From UBA7957 sp965224675 (GTDB lineage: Bacteria; Pseudomonadota; Gammaproteobacteria; Granulosicoccales; Granulosicoccaceae), in the NCBI GenBank assembly GCA_965224675.1, contig CBDDAA010000004.1, forward strand, positions 620,001 through 684,000: a DNA stretch of 64,000 bases, written 5' to 3'. Numbering within the stretch: the stretch's first letter is position 1; each line of letters opens with the position of its first letter. Below are positions 18,327 to 28,097 of this stretch, in pieces. A model generated the notes under the pieces. The model was not told where the DNA came from, made no database searches, and was given only the letters and a program-made list of their open reading frames with translations. The position numbers and the translations under genes were made by a program.

Positions 18327-19577
18327 TTATCCCGCCGATTCCTGTATCCAAAAGTCCCGCACCTTCGGACCTTCAAAAAACATAAAATCAGGATCGACAG
18401 TCCAGGCTTTCATCGAGTCCCAGGCATCGCCACCTGCAGGGAAGGGAACATCATCACGAGGGCTTTTTGAACCTGGCTCAAAGTAAGGTAGTAAGCCCAA
18501 TAGAAGCTCGGCACTTTCACCTTCTTTATAGGGTTTTTCGAGTTTACTGTCAGCGTTCAAATCGGCGCTACCCAGGAGGTAAGCGGTAAACAATTTAGCT
18601 GCGTTCGGATGCGGTGCCTGACGCGCTATAGCCGTGTAGGTTGGGTAGATAATCTTCGCTGCAGGGGTGATTTCTTTAAAAAATTTATTAATCAAACCTT
18701 TCGAGAAATTATATCGGTAGTAAGTCATGGCGCCAAAAAATGCCGGTGGATTCTCTTGGCCTGGATTTCCAGAGGCTTTGGCGGCCTTAGATCCCGATTT
18801 TAAGATAACCAGGTCGTTATGTAAAATGCGATAGATAAATTCATATCCTGCATCGGGAACACCCTCGTGAAGCTCTATATCTTTACCTGTGTGGCTTTTG
18901 TAGGCTGCTGCTAATTCATCAGCGTGCTGTGCGAGCGTCGCAATACCCATATAGTTGGTGAGTGATTGCAACGGATCTTTCATAACCAACTTACCTTTCC
19001 ACTTTGCCTCGGTGAGCTCCCACATATTATTAACCGGCGGCATATCAGGGTAAACTTCACCATTGTACATAAAGACTACTGCTTCCAGAACGCGGATCAA
19101 TACGGGTTCACGGTTCTCCTTTGCAATACTGTCTCTGAACATGTCAGGTACAAAATTAACAATCCGGTTTTTTTTCCACAAGGCGTGAACGACCTGGCCT
19201 GAGCCAGGGGTGGTTATTATGTCAGCATTGAACAGGTTAGCACTTTGTTCTCGTATGGTTTTCTCGATCGTTTTAACTGAACCCAGATCGTAGGACGTTG
19301 CCGTGATACCTGGGTACTTGTCCATAAAACGCTTTGCAACCTTAGCCATTCGTGATGACGCGGAATAGATAACCACAGCACCCTCCTCAATGGCGTTTTT
19401 CTCTATCTGCGCCCAATCATGCTTGCCTGTATCATATGGCCCCAGTTGTGCAGCTTTTAACCAGGCATCCATTTCGGGTGGAGCCGTGGGTTTTTCACCC
19501 GCTTGTGCATAAGCACCCAGTATCAAGCCAAGGCAAGCACCCAGTGTTATCGATTTTAGTATTTTAGTCAGATACAT
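18327..19577 (-). CDS. ABC transporter solute-binding protein, Fe3+/organic-compound type
   Basis: A 416-residue protein with a cleavable signal (ending AYAQA/GE, near residue 27), then the extracellular solute-binding fold. EEGAVVIYSASSRMAKVAKR and the YPGITATSYDLGS stretch are typical of the family grouping AfuA/FbpA, thiamine and phosphonate receptors. The Tyr pair of ferric-binding proteins is not evident, so iron is not assured. It sits between the permease and ATPase of the same operon. Confidence 0.85.
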   Translation of the reverse strand: MYLTKILKSITLGACLGLILGAYAQAGEKPTAPPEMDAWLKAAQLGPYDTGKHDWAQIEKNAIEEGAVVIYSASSRMAKVAKRFMDKYPGITATSYDLGSVKTIEKTIREQSANLFNADIITTPGSGQVVHALWKKNRIVNFVPDMFRDSIAKENREPVLIRVLEAVVFMYNGEVYPDMPPVNNMWELTEAKWKGKLVMKDPLQSLTNYMGIATLAQHADELAAAYKSHTGKDIELHEGVPDAGYEFIYRILHNDLVILKSGSKAAKASGNPGQENPPAFFGAMTYYRYNFSKGLINKFFKEITPAAKIIYPTYTAIARQAPHPNAAKLFTAYLLGSADLNADSKLEKPYKEGESAELLLGLLPYFEPGSKSPRDDVPFPAGGDAWDSMKAWTVDPDFMFFEGPKVRDFWIQESAG

Positions 19578-19615
19578 TAACTTACCCTTCAGTTGAGTTT
19601 ATTTTAAATGCGAAA

Positions 19616-21466
19616 TCAGGTTTGGCGTAAACCCGATAGGCTGTCAGCAAAAAATCGGCGTACCAACAGATTAACAACGATAATTATTAATACAAGAATG
19701 AGTGTAACCGCACCTGCATGTTGGGTTTTGTCCTCGGCTTCATAGCCAAAGATCAGTCCCGTCATAACCATAGTCGATGGTGTCAGCAATAGAATGATTA
19801 ATGACAGTTCGCGCATGGCCGTGATAAATGTAAGTAACATGCCGGCTACAATACCGCTGGTAGACATAGGTATAATGATTTTGAACATGCGTTTGAACCA
19901 GCCAATGCCTTGCACTTTTGCAGCTTCCTCCAATGACTTATCAATTTGCAACAGGGCCGAAATACCTGTTCTTGATGTGAATGGCAGATTTTTTACGGTG
20001 GTGATTAGCACCAGTAGTATAAAGGTTCCATAGAGTGCAGGTACGGGGCCATAACCTGTTGAAAATATTCCAAGATAGATGGCGCCTAATGCTATGGATG
20101 GGAAAATGTAAGGTGTGAAGGCTATGCCTTCCAGCGCTTTTGAAACAAAACTACCGCGTGTACGTACAATAGCATAACCGACCAATAAGCCAATAACACC
20201 ATTTATTCCAGCGGCGGAAAACCCCAAGCGCAGGCTGTTCCAGAGCGCTGATAGTATTTGGCTGTTACGCATCACACCGGCTTCACCGTGTACAAAGTCA
20301 TCGCCCGCTTCACCTATCCAGTAGTGCAACGTTAAATTACTCCAGCCGTATTCGCCGGGATTGATGAGCATGGATTCCCAGGCCAGTAAAATAATTGGCA
20401 AAAAAACGGTGCTGAGAATAAACAGCCCGATCAATATCGTTAGCGGAATGCGCCATCGACCCAGTTTTACCGGGCGCTGGCGAAAACCTTTGCCCGTTAC
20501 AGTGACATAGGAACGCCTAACCCCAAGAACGCGACTGTTAATAGTGATAAAGAGGATTGCGATGGCGACCAGCACCAAAGCCAGAACGTATCCGTCTCCT
20601 GCATTACGCGCATTAAGTGAGGCATAAATTTGTGTTGAAAAAGTGAAAAATCGCACCGGAAGTCCTAATAAAGCGGGTGTGCCAAAAGTACCCAATATTC
20701 GGATGAAGGTAAGCACCACTGCAGAACCCAGGGCTGGTAATAATAGGGGCACGGTGATACGCCATAGTCGCCGGAAACGGGAAAGACCACAAATGGCTCC
20801 TGCTTCTTCCAGCTCAGAATCGACTGTCATTAATGCGCCTGAGACAAGCAAGTAGGAATAGGCGTAGTAATGCAGTGCCAGGCAAATTATTATCGGAAAC
20901 AGTCCGTATGCGATCCAGTCGGGCGGTGAAACACCAAAAAAGTAGGTGACCATGCCATCAGCACCGCCAACGCGATCGTTTTTGAATAAGGTCATCCAGG
21001 CCAATGCCAGTACCCAGGAAGGCATCATATAGGGTACGACAGCCATGGTTGCAAAAAATCCCCTGAAGGGTAGATCAGTTCGTACCATCAACCAGGCTAG
21101 CCCGGAGCCGATGAGTACGGCTAGAACGGTTACACCGGCTCCCACCATAAGTGAATTAAGCAGAGGCTTGTAAAACAGGGCTTTGGATAGTCTGCCAGTA
21201 AACACGCGTTGCAGATGAAACAACGTAAACTGGCCTTCAGTGGCTTCAGGGTGGTAGGAAAGATCATAAGCCTGAAAACTTAGCGCATCTCGTACAACTT
21301 CAAATAAGGGGGTGATGACCAAAACCAATAAAAGGCCGAGGAAAAATAATGCAAGTAAGTGCTCTGGCGTGTTTAGGATTCGCTGTAGATTGAAAAAAGC
21401 AGAGCGGCTGCCTTCACCACGCATTCTCAAATTCCTTACAGGTGTATGCGTTGTTATTATTTGCAA
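19616..21466 (-). CDS. Fused two-domain ABC permease (FbpB-like)
   Basis: A 616-residue membrane protein with about twelve helices, made of two tandem permease domains each with an EAA loop (EEAGAICGLSRFRRLWRITV near 240; EEAAKVQGIGWFKRMFKIII near 540). This double arrangement is typical of FbpB/AfuB-type importers. It is the first gene of the minus-strand operon with the binding protein 38 bp downstream. Confidence 0.88.
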   Translation of the reverse strand: MQIITTHTPVRNLRMRGEGSRSAFFNLQRILNTPEHLLALFFLGLLLVLVITPLFEVVRDALSFQAYDLSYHPEATEGQFTLFHLQRVFTGRLSKALFYKPLLNSLMVGAGVTVLAVLIGSGLAWLMVRTDLPFRGFFATMAVVPYMMPSWVLALAWMTLFKNDRVGGADGMVTYFFGVSPPDWIAYGLFPIIICLALHYYAYSYLLVSGALMTVDSELEEAGAICGLSRFRRLWRITVPLLLPALGSAVVLTFIRILGTFGTPALLGLPVRFFTFSTQIYASLNARNAGDGYVLALVLVAIAILFITINSRVLGVRRSYVTVTGKGFRQRPVKLGRWRIPLTILIGLFILSTVFLPIILLAWESMLINPGEYGWSNLTLHYWIGEAGDDFVHGEAGVMRNSQILSALWNSLRLGFSAAGINGVIGLLVGYAIVRTRGSFVSKALEGIAFTPYIFPSIALGAIYLGIFSTGYGPVPALYGTFILLVLITTVKNLPFTSRTGISALLQIDKSLEEAAKVQGIGWFKRMFKIIIPMSTSGIVAGMLLTFITAMRELSLIILLLTPSTMVMTGLIFGYEAEDKTQHAGAVTLILVLIIIVVNLLVRRFFADSLSGLRQT

Positions 21467-21850
21467 GCCTAAACTTTAAATCAAATTTTTTCATTTCATT
21501 GTTATTGCCCAATATGGAGGAGAGTCCCCTAAGACACTAACATAAATATTAAGGCAACGAAACAGAATGAGTAAGGGACAACTTGTTGCAGGTAACTATC
21601 TTCGCTACAGCTTGCAGTGGGCGCTAAAACAACTAAGGTTTGTAACCCGGTATAGTCGCCCTATGTTGAAAGCAAGGGATTGAACGGCGAATAAACAAAA
21701 GACCTGGATACACACTCTACGTAATGTGGCTTTAGCTTACGACGTTTTTTTGAGGAAGCCCTTTTTTAAGTGTGCAATTTAAATGGCCGATTTGGTTGAT
21801 TCTGATCTAAGTAAAAAGCTTCGAATATATGGCATACTAAGAGGCAAATT
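21467..21850. other. Intergenic region between divergent ABC and GAF-LuxR genes
   Basis: About 380 bp without a convincing gene. Promoters for both divergent units must lie here; I see no strong inverted repeat. Confidence 0.5.
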
Positions 21851-22837
21851 TTGGTTTTGTCAGTTGATGTTATGAAGAAAATTGAAAAAAAACCGGACAT
21901 ACCCAAGCAGATGTTGGCTAAGTGGCAACGTATTGTTGACATGATGGCGCATATTAGTGATGTGCCAGCGAGCTTGATAACGAAAGTAGTAAAGCCAAAG
22001 CTAGCGATGTTTATCAGTAGTAATACGCCGGGTAATCCTTATCTGACAGGTGACTTATGTGATTTGGATACAGGGCTTTATTGTGAAACAGTGATGGAGA
22101 CGCATGCCCGTCTGCTTGTATCTGATGCACGTGTTGATCTTAGTTGGGTAAATAATCCAGATATGAAGCATGATATGGTTTTTTATCTGGGGTATCCCCT
22201 GACTTGGCCGGATGGTGAGGTATTTGGTACGGTCTGCGTACTTGATTGTGGCGAGAATGAGAGGGCAGTTTTGTTTGATAATTTGATCAGAGATTTTCAA
22301 CAGATCATAAATAGTGATTTGAGATTTTTGCTTGAGCTGGACTGCCGATATCATAGCGAGGTTAGCCTGCAGAAAAAATTGCTACAAAAAGATCAGGAAA
22401 TTAAGACAAAATCGAATGATCTTGAAGAAATAAACACAGCGCTCAAGGTACTGTTTAAACAAAGAGATGCTGATAAACAGGAGCTGGAAGATAAGATACT
22501 ATACAATATTCAGCAATTGGTTCTACCTTATCTGACAAAGCTCAACAAAACAAAAATGGATAGGCAACAGCAGATCTGCGTTGAGTTGATCCAACAGAAT
22601 TTGAAGAATATAACCAAACCGTTTGACCACTACCTGCAGTCACGTTTGGCTGAATTTACAGCTACAGAAATGCAGGTGATAGGTTTTGTTAAACAAGGGC
22701 AGTCCACCAAGGAAATTGCTGCCATTATGAATCTGGCTAAAACTACGATTGATTTTCACCGGAATAATATTCGTGAAAAACTAGGATTAAAAAACTCAAA
22801 AACTAACTTACGTCAGTTTTTGTCTGTACATACATAA
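21851..22837 (+). CDS. GAF-domain LuxR-type transcriptional regulator
   Basis: A 328-residue regulator. Residues about 25-155 form a GAF-like sensor (for example GLYCETVMETHARLLVSDAR and YLGYPLTWPDGEVFGTVCVL, the usual oxidant/redox-type GAF core). Residues 165-245 form a coiled-coil linker. The C-terminus (about 265-325, FTATEMQVIGFVKQGQSTKE, then TIDFHRNNIREKLGL) is a LuxR helix-turn-helix. I accept the TTG start at 21851 because GAGG lies 6 nt upstream, while the ATG at 21872 has no ribosome binding site. It is divergent from the Fbp-like operon and 130 bp upstream of the metallo-beta-lactamase-fold gene. Confidence 0.85.
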   Translation: MVLSVDVMKKIEKKPDIPKQMLAKWQRIVDMMAHISDVPASLITKVVKPKLAMFISSNTPGNPYLTGDLCDLDTGLYCETVMETHARLLVSDARVDLSWVNNPDMKHDMVFYLGYPLTWPDGEVFGTVCVLDCGENERAVLFDNLIRDFQQIINSDLRFLLELDCRYHSEVSLQKKLLQKDQEIKTKSNDLEEINTALKVLFKQRDADKQELEDKILYNIQQLVLPYLTKLNKTKMDRQQQICVELIQQNLKNITKPFDHYLQSRLAEFTATEMQVIGFVKQGQSTKEIAAIMNLAKTTIDFHRNNIREKLGLKNSKTNLRQFLSVHT

Positions 22838-22967
22838 CATCTGTAATAGGGGTAAATTCCCCTTATTTCCCCCCTATAAATCTCATATTGTTCTGTTATT
22901 CCATGCGAGTTAGGTTGTTAGTTCGGATTTTTTGTGCAATCGGGCGATCAGAATGAGAGGAAATAAA

Positions 22968-23891
22968 ATGCAGATAACTAAAAAAAAGAAAATCACCTAT
23001 TCTTTAACTGGGGCTCTGTTAGGCTGCGCCATGACTACAGCTGTTAGTGCAGATTCGCTTTCCTGGAAATTTACCGAAAACAACAACCAGATTATCGAGG
23101 CGCAACTACGTGGTGGCGATTCGATGAAAGCAGGAGATGTAACGATTGATTTTTACGGTCATATGGCCTTCAAAATCACCTCGCCAGATGGCCTTAGCGT
23201 TTTGATTGATCCCTGGCGTAATGATCCTTCAGGTTATTGGGGAGTTTGGTTTCCGAACGAATTCCCGGAAATTCCGGTTGACATTGTTTTATCGACTCAT
23301 GCTCATTTTGATCATGATGCGGTCTATCGCCCACATTCCATCCAGGTACTCGAACGTTTGTCAGGCGAGTATAGGCTGGGAGATGTTAAAATATTAGGTT
23401 TAGCTGATAAGCATATGTGCGCATCAAAAGGCTGGTATAAGTGGACAGAGGCAGCTAAAGAATTTAACCAGAGTTTTTGCCCGCCCGATAACTTTTTGCA
23501 TATGGATAATTTTATTCAAATTGTAGAGACAGGCGGCGTTCGTATCGCACACTGGGGAGATAACAGGCCGGTTCCCGCGCAGCATGTTGAAGAAATTCTT
23601 AAGACGGTTGATGTCCTGATTATGAATATTGACGGTTCTCAGCATATTCTCTCCTACGAAGATGTTGATACGGCGCTGGATAAATATAACCCCAGAATGG
23701 TTATTCCCGGACACTATTATACACGTGGTGCCAGCAGTGTATTGACAACCTTGAGCAGTGCTGATGAATGGGTGGATAAACAAGAAAATGTTACGAGGCT
23801 GGAAAACGCTCGGTTAGTGGTAAATCCAGAGAAGTTAAAAGAGATGAAGCGAGCAGTTTATTATTTCGGTATGAACCATACTAATAAATAG
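22968..23891 (+). CDS. Exported metallo-beta-lactamase-fold hydrolase (UlaG-like group)
   Basis: A 307-residue protein. The ATG at 22968 follows GAGAGGAA and gives a clean signal peptide (KKKK, hydrophobic core, cleavage after VSA near residue 25). The metal motif HAHFDHD and downstream His/Asp (RIAHWGDNR, IPGHYYT) are intact, and DVTIDFYGHMAFKI followed by VLIDPW is typical of the UlaG/YycJ-like branch that acts on lactones or other small esters. The substrate is unknown. The GAF-LuxR gene directly upstream may regulate it. Confidence 0.8.
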   Translation: MQITKKKKITYSLTGALLGCAMTTAVSADSLSWKFTENNNQIIEAQLRGGDSMKAGDVTIDFYGHMAFKITSPDGLSVLIDPWRNDPSGYWGVWFPNEFPEIPVDIVLSTHAHFDHDAVYRPHSIQVLERLSGEYRLGDVKILGLADKHMCASKGWYKWTEAAKEFNQSFCPPDNFLHMDNFIQIVETGGVRIAHWGDNRPVPAQHVEEILKTVDVLIMNIDGSQHILSYEDVDTALDKYNPRMVIPGHYYTRGASSVLTTLSSADEWVDKQENVTRLENARLVVNPEKLKEMKRAVYYFGMNHTNK

Positions 23892-23940
23892 AGATTGGAA
23901 GCTAGGGGCTGTCCTCAATTAAATTAATCGCCCTGTTGCG

Positions 23941-23980
23941 CCTGTCCCTGCCAGACAAGGCAGGGTCTAGCGGGGACAGG
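23941..23980. repeat. Nested palindrome at the left end of MITE copy B
   Basis: Outer arms CCTGTCCC and GGGGACAGG enclose an inner 7-bp hairpin (CCCTGCC / GGCAGGG, loop AGACAA, 23946-23965). It is not followed by a U-run. Confidence 0.6.
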
Positions 23981-24083
23981 CACTCAAATGCATATATGTT
24001 ATAAACATCAAATAATTCAATAAAAACAAATATTTGACTGTATTATTAAAGAGCTTTATTTCATTTCCTAAATGCCTGTCCCC
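23972..24083. mobile_element. MITE family 1, copy B (best-preserved)
   Basis: About 112 bp bounded by GGGGACAGGCACTCA and the near-inverse AATGCCTGTCCCC. The interior is AT-rich and non-coding. Related copies lie at 3249-3355, 3745-3851, 28096-28203 and 59441-59549. Confidence 0.75.
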
Positions 24084-24181
24084 ACTTTGCATTTCGGCTA
24101 GACAGGTGTACAAATTATCTATAAGCATTGGTTTGATTGCTTGGATACTCCGAATCCTCGTGCTAACGAGTGTATACAATA

Positions 24182-24838
24182 TCAGTTAGTACGCTGCTTT
24201 GAGATTACTTTAACGTTTTCTTTGTCTAGCAATGTTTCGTATATTGGAACCCCTAAATTGAGAGTACGTAGCATCTTTATATGGAGGTCACTAATTCTTA
24301 TTCCTACGTGTATTGCTGAAACTCTTCCTTCGACTGAATAGAATGGCTTTTCGGTTATAATTCTGGCCTCAGACTCATACTCCCAATGGATGGTTTTCTT
24401 AGTCAGCACTTGCTCCGCTAAAATATTAGATGATGGATATTCAGGTGGACTTTTCATGTAATCCACAATGTGTAATTTTGGATCGTCTTCTTCGATCTCA
24501 ACCTCTATTGCAACGCCTTTGAAGCCATCTGCATAGAGGGACCACATGCGAACATCGCCGATAGATCTCGAAAGACTACAAATATTGACAGACTTATATT
24601 TTGGCTTCAACTCTCCAATTTCTGTATCGCGGACAAGATCTTTGCTACTTACTCCGAAAACAATAGGCAAAGTGTAGGGAAAGCCATCCTTCGATCCGCT
24701 TCCCGCGATACGTGTCCTAAGTAGTCCTTCGAATGGATCATTTAGCTTGTCGTATCGTGCACAGTAAAGCTGTTGCATAACAACGATATCAAGAACTCTG
24801 TCGAACTCCGTCAATGATCTAAATTTATATAGCTTCAT
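24182..24838 (-). CDS. DUF2971 family protein
   Basis: The likely start is the ATG at 24838 (GCGGAAACT upstream) giving 218 residues; a longer frame begins at 24886. The opening MKLYKFRSL, followed by LYCARYDKLNDPFEG and later CSLSRSIGDVRMWSLYADGFKGVAIE, is the DUF2971 signature. The family's biochemical function is not established; members often occur in accessory and defence-rich regions. Here it neighbours the STAND/DGR block. Confidence 0.8.
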   Translation of the reverse strand: MKLYKFRSLTEFDRVLDIVVMQQLYCARYDKLNDPFEGLLRTRIAGSGSKDGFPYTLPIVFGVSSKDLVRDTEIGELKPKYKSVNICSLSRSIGDVRMWSLYADGFKGVAIEVEIEEDDPKLHIVDYMKSPPEYPSSNILAEQVLTKKTIHWEYESEARIITEKPFYSVEGRVSAIHVGIRISDLHIKMLRTLNLGVPIYETLLDKENVKVISKQRTN

Positions 24839-25032
24839 AGTTTCCGCGTTTATATGATTTGAGTTTATTACAATGATATCTAGCAATCATAGTATGTACA
24901 AATCTAACGTTTGCGTGGAGTAGACACCTGATCCTTAGCTCGCTAAACTGCCGCTTCGAGCGTCTCACAAATTAAAGGTTCCGGCTTTGCCGGTGGATAT
25001 TTACTCAAGATCTGGCAGAAAAAGGAAAATCA

Positions 25033-27738
25033 GTGAACAAACGTTATCGATTTTATATAATCCCCATATTGTTTGTGCTGCTCTATTTTACACGGGGCTT
25101 CTGGTTGCAATGGCTGGCACCTGATTTTGTTGAACGTCATAGTGTCGTCATTCAAACTTATGGCGCATTGTTGACTATAGGCTCGGCATTTATTGCTTTT
25201 TTGTTCTGGTTTTTTGCCAGACACACCGATAGTTCGCAGCCCTCAAATGACAGTACCCATCCCAAACCGACCTCCATACAAAGTCTGACGATAGACACGG
25301 ACTACGAACCCACCCCACTTGATGACACGCTTACACTGGACACAGAGAACCCACCCTACCTTGGCTTGGGTGCCTTCAGGATAGAAGATGCACATCTGTT
25401 TTTTGGCAGACGACGCGAGGTCCGTGAAGCCCTGAGTTCTCTGGGCAGGCCCCTGGGAACAAAAGACGGGCAGGGTGAAAACCCTATCTGTCGCTGGTTA
25501 CAGATCGAAGGCAATAGCGGAGCGGGTAAATCATCCCTGGTAAATGCCGGGTTATTGCCTGCCATAAAAAACGGCAAACTGAACTCGCAGACAGGCTATA
25601 AACACTGGCAAATTATCAAAACGATTATGCCCGGAGAAGCACCGCTAAAACGATTGGCCGAGGCACTGGAACAAACGTTTGTAACACAACCCGAAAAACG
25701 CGATACTCTGGCACGTCAGCAAAGACTGGAAACGGATGGCCGGGCTTTGTCCTACATGCTCAATGATTATCGAAAGGATGATACCGCATTTGTATTGTTT
25801 GTCGATCAGTTTGAAGAGTTATTCACCTTTGCTGGCAAGCAAGAGAAAAAGCAGTTTGATGCTCAACTAAGTTATGCCTTGAAAGACAAGGATTGCCCTT
25901 TATTTCTAATTACAACCGTGCGTATAGATTTTCTGGAAGGATTTGAGCAACTGGTCAGACTCTCTGAGCTGTATAACCGCTACTGCAAGCGTTACCTGCT
26001 AAAGACAATCTCTTTAGAAGGTCTGAAAGAAGCTATTCAACGGCCCGCAGCGATGGTGGGACTGGATGTCAGTGAAGTCAGTACAGCGATACTGCAGGAT
26101 GCAGAGGGTGAAGTCGGTGCCTTGCCACTGGTGGAGAACGCACTACAAGTTTTATGGCAACAGCGACAGGGTAATAAACTCAGTGGAGAAGTTTACCTCC
26201 AGAAAGGCCGTCTGGTGGGTTTGCTGGAGGAGCAGGCAGATGCGCTGTTGAATGCTCTGGACAGAAACATCCCCAAGGGTAAGCACTGTGCGCTGGAGCT
26301 TTTGCTGGCACTGACGCGTATAAGCGATGAAGGCAGACATACCCGTCGTAATCTGTCGCTGGGTGAAGCATGCCTGATTGCGGGTGGCAAAAAAGCAGAC
26401 CGGCAACACGGTCTGAAAATTATCGACTATCTGACTGGCAGACAGGCTACTGCCGTAAATAGCAATAATGGTCGATTACGCTTGCTGACAACCATCGGTG
26501 AGAATGAAAAGGATCAGCAGGTCAGTATCATTCATGAAACGCTGATCCGCGCCAGAGGCAAGGATAAAATAACCGGCAAGCTGGTGGGTTATTGGAAAAC
26601 CCTGTATGACTTCATTGAAAAACACCGGAACCGCGGTTTTTACCGTGACCAACTCACCCGGCAGGCTGAGCGTTGGCAGACAAGCCACGGCCTGGGATGT
26701 TGGTCAAACCTTGCAAGCTTGCAGGATTTGAAGCACTACAAACATATGCGGCTCGAAAAAGGCAGTGTTGAAGCAGGGTTTAAACGGCGCAGTCAGCTCA
26801 AGGCGGGTGTGGTTGTGGGTTTGTTGGCAGTCGTATTGGTTTTCGTTGGGGAGTCCTACTATTGGACACTAAGTCATAGCATGCCACCAGGGTATATGTT
26901 GATGCAGCAGAAATTTCGTTTGATGGACTGGGGATTGATGGATGAGCCTTTACCGGAAATGGTTGAAATTGCCGTTCCGCAAGGGTCATTTATTATAGGA
27001 GAACAGGATGATGAGTTCGCTGAAAATGCTAATCGAGAATTGAATGAAGGAGGCAGTTATTTACTGCGTAATTTCGGTTATCCGAACAAACAGGTTGAAA
27101 TTTCATCCAACTATGCTATTGGAAAATATGAAGTAACCCATGAGGAATATGACTATTATATCTGGCGCCAATTGAAACGGCGTATGAATGTTTCTTATCC
27201 CGGAGGTGCAGGAGCAAATGGTAGTAACAATCGAGGTCGAAGGGCGGTAGCACAGGTATCGTGGATTGATGCGAATGCTTATTTGCATTGGTTGAGTGTC
27301 AAAACAGGTGCTCGGTATCGATTACCTACAGAAGCCGAATGGGAAGCTGCCAGCAGAGCAGGATCAACGACAGCATACTGGTGGGGTGATGATATTAAGA
27401 AAGACGGCGAAGCTATGGCTAATTGTGAGGGCTGTGGAAGCTCGTGGGACAATAAGTCGGTAGCGCCTGTTGGTCACTTTGAACCGAATAGTTATGGTTT
27501 GTATGATACTTCAGGCAATGTCTGGGAGTGGACATGTTCTGAATGGCGAGTGGAGTTTGATAAAAGTAACAGCGAAAGTGTCTGTGCCTCTGAAAACAAA
27601 GGGCAGCGTGTTGTTCGTGGCGGTTCCTGGATCAACGAAACCAAATGGTCGCGTTCCTCGGCTCGTTTCTGGTACTTCTCAGGCAATCGTACCAATTATG
27701 CTGGATTTCGCGTCTATCGAGCCGCCAGGACAAATTAA
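25033..27738 (+). CDS. Membrane-anchored STAND NTPase with C-terminal FGE-sulfatase (C-type-lectin-fold) domain; predicted DGR target
   Basis: A 901-residue protein with GTG start preceded by AAGGAAA. Two transmembrane helices (about 7-24 and 43-62) precede a conserved LGLGAFRIEDAHLFFGRRREV entry and a STAND-type NTPase: Walker A GNSGAGKSSLV near 160, Walker B VLFVDQFEELF near 255. A third helix (about 591-612) leads to an FGE-sulfatase/SUMF1 domain (about 640-901: IGKYEVTHEEYDYY, RLPTEAEWEAASRAG, YDTSGNVWEWTCSEW, VVRGGSWIN...GFRVYRAA). Topology places the NTPase inside and the FGE domain outside the inner membrane. The last 45 residues match the usual variable region of DGR target proteins, and an avd gene fragment follows. 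A role as conflict or recognition receptor is inferred. Confidence 0.88.
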   Translation: MNKRYRFYIIPILFVLLYFTRGFWLQWLAPDFVERHSVVIQTYGALLTIGSAFIAFLFWFFARHTDSSQPSNDSTHPKPTSIQSLTIDTDYEPTPLDDTLTLDTENPPYLGLGAFRIEDAHLFFGRRREVREALSSLGRPLGTKDGQGENPICRWLQIEGNSGAGKSSLVNAGLLPAIKNGKLNSQTGYKHWQIIKTIMPGEAPLKRLAEALEQTFVTQPEKRDTLARQQRLETDGRALSYMLNDYRKDDTAFVLFVDQFEELFTFAGKQEKKQFDAQLSYALKDKDCPLFLITTVRIDFLEGFEQLVRLSELYNRYCKRYLLKTISLEGLKEAIQRPAAMVGLDVSEVSTAILQDAEGEVGALPLVENALQVLWQQRQGNKLSGEVYLQKGRLVGLLEEQADALLNALDRNIPKGKHCALELLLALTRISDEGRHTRRNLSLGEACLIAGGKKADRQHGLKIIDYLTGRQATAVNSNNGRLRLLTTIGENEKDQQVSIIHETLIRARGKDKITGKLVGYWKTLYDFIEKHRNRGFYRDQLTRQAERWQTSHGLGCWSNLASLQDLKHYKHMRLEKGSVEAGFKRRSQLKAGVVVGLLAVVLVFVGESYYWTLSHSMPPGYMLMQQKFRLMDWGLMDEPLPEMVEIAVPQGSFIIGEQDDEFAENANRELNEGGSYLLRNFGYPNKQVEISSNYAIGKYEVTHEEYDYYIWRQLKRRMNVSYPGGAGANGSNNRGRRAVAQVSWIDANAYLHWLSVKTGARYRLPTEAEWEAASRAGSTTAYWWGDDIKKDGEAMANCEGCGSSWDNKSVAPVGHFEPNSYGLYDTSGNVWEWTCSEWRVEFDKSNSESVCASENKGQRVVRGGSWINETKWSRSSARFWYFSGNRTNYAGFRVYRAARTN
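27601..27738 (+). other. Candidate DGR variable repeat (VR) at the 3' end of the STAND-FGE gene
   Basis: The segment encodes RVVRGGSW, then RSSARFWYFSGNRTNYAGFR. In classic DGR targets the same frame carries diversified positions arising from AAC/AAT template codons; here those positions read Ile-Asn, Thr, Trp, Phe-Trp-Tyr-Phe and Thr-Asn-Tyr, aromatic- and Asn-rich as expected. Non-DGR FGE domains share the RGGSW/GFRV frame, so the assignment rests mainly on the adjacent avd. No template repeat is found in the window. Confidence 0.55.
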
Positions 27739-27848
27739 CCCTTTATTCTTTATTGTAAGTACGCGGTGCTATGTTTAACCGGGATGTTTGTTCAATGTGG
27801 CGATGTTCGCCTGTATTTTTCCATCCAGTGTTTACCTATACTTAGGGT

Positions 27849-28097
27849 ATGGTTTTGAACAAAAATAAACCCGACCACTCGACTCCAAAAGCCGTACACG
27901 ATTGCCGTGAATTACTGTTGTGGATAATACCGCAACTGGACAAGTTGCCACGCAGTCGTCGTTATATTTTGGGTGAAAAGCTCGAAAACAGATTACTGGT
28001 AGTGCTGGAGTCGTTGGTCACAGCAGCCTATGCCCCCAATAAAGGCACGTTTTTATTTAAAGTGGTGCACTTTCACATTGAATGTGGCCTTACATGA
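27849..28097 (+). pseudogene. avd: Truncated avd (DGR accessory variability determinant)
   Basis: 82 codons matching the N-terminal two thirds of Avd four-helix proteins: HDCRELLLWIIPQLDKLPRS, RRYILGEKLENRLLVVLESL, VTAAYAPNK. Full-length Avd has about 115-125 residues and continues through an AN--LE-LR-L-RL helix; here the homology fades after residue 68 and a TGA at 28095-28097 abuts the left end of MITE copy D. Avd helps the retroelement reverse transcriptase in mutagenic retrohoming. Its place directly downstream of an FGE-domain target gene is the canonical DGR order, but the template repeat and reverse transcriptase that should follow are absent. Confidence 0.8.

Noticed and set aside
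25033..27738. FGE domain as an active formylglycine-generating enzyme
   Set aside because: No sulfatase gene is nearby and the domain sits at the end of a STAND receptor; a binding role is more likely than sulfatase maturation.
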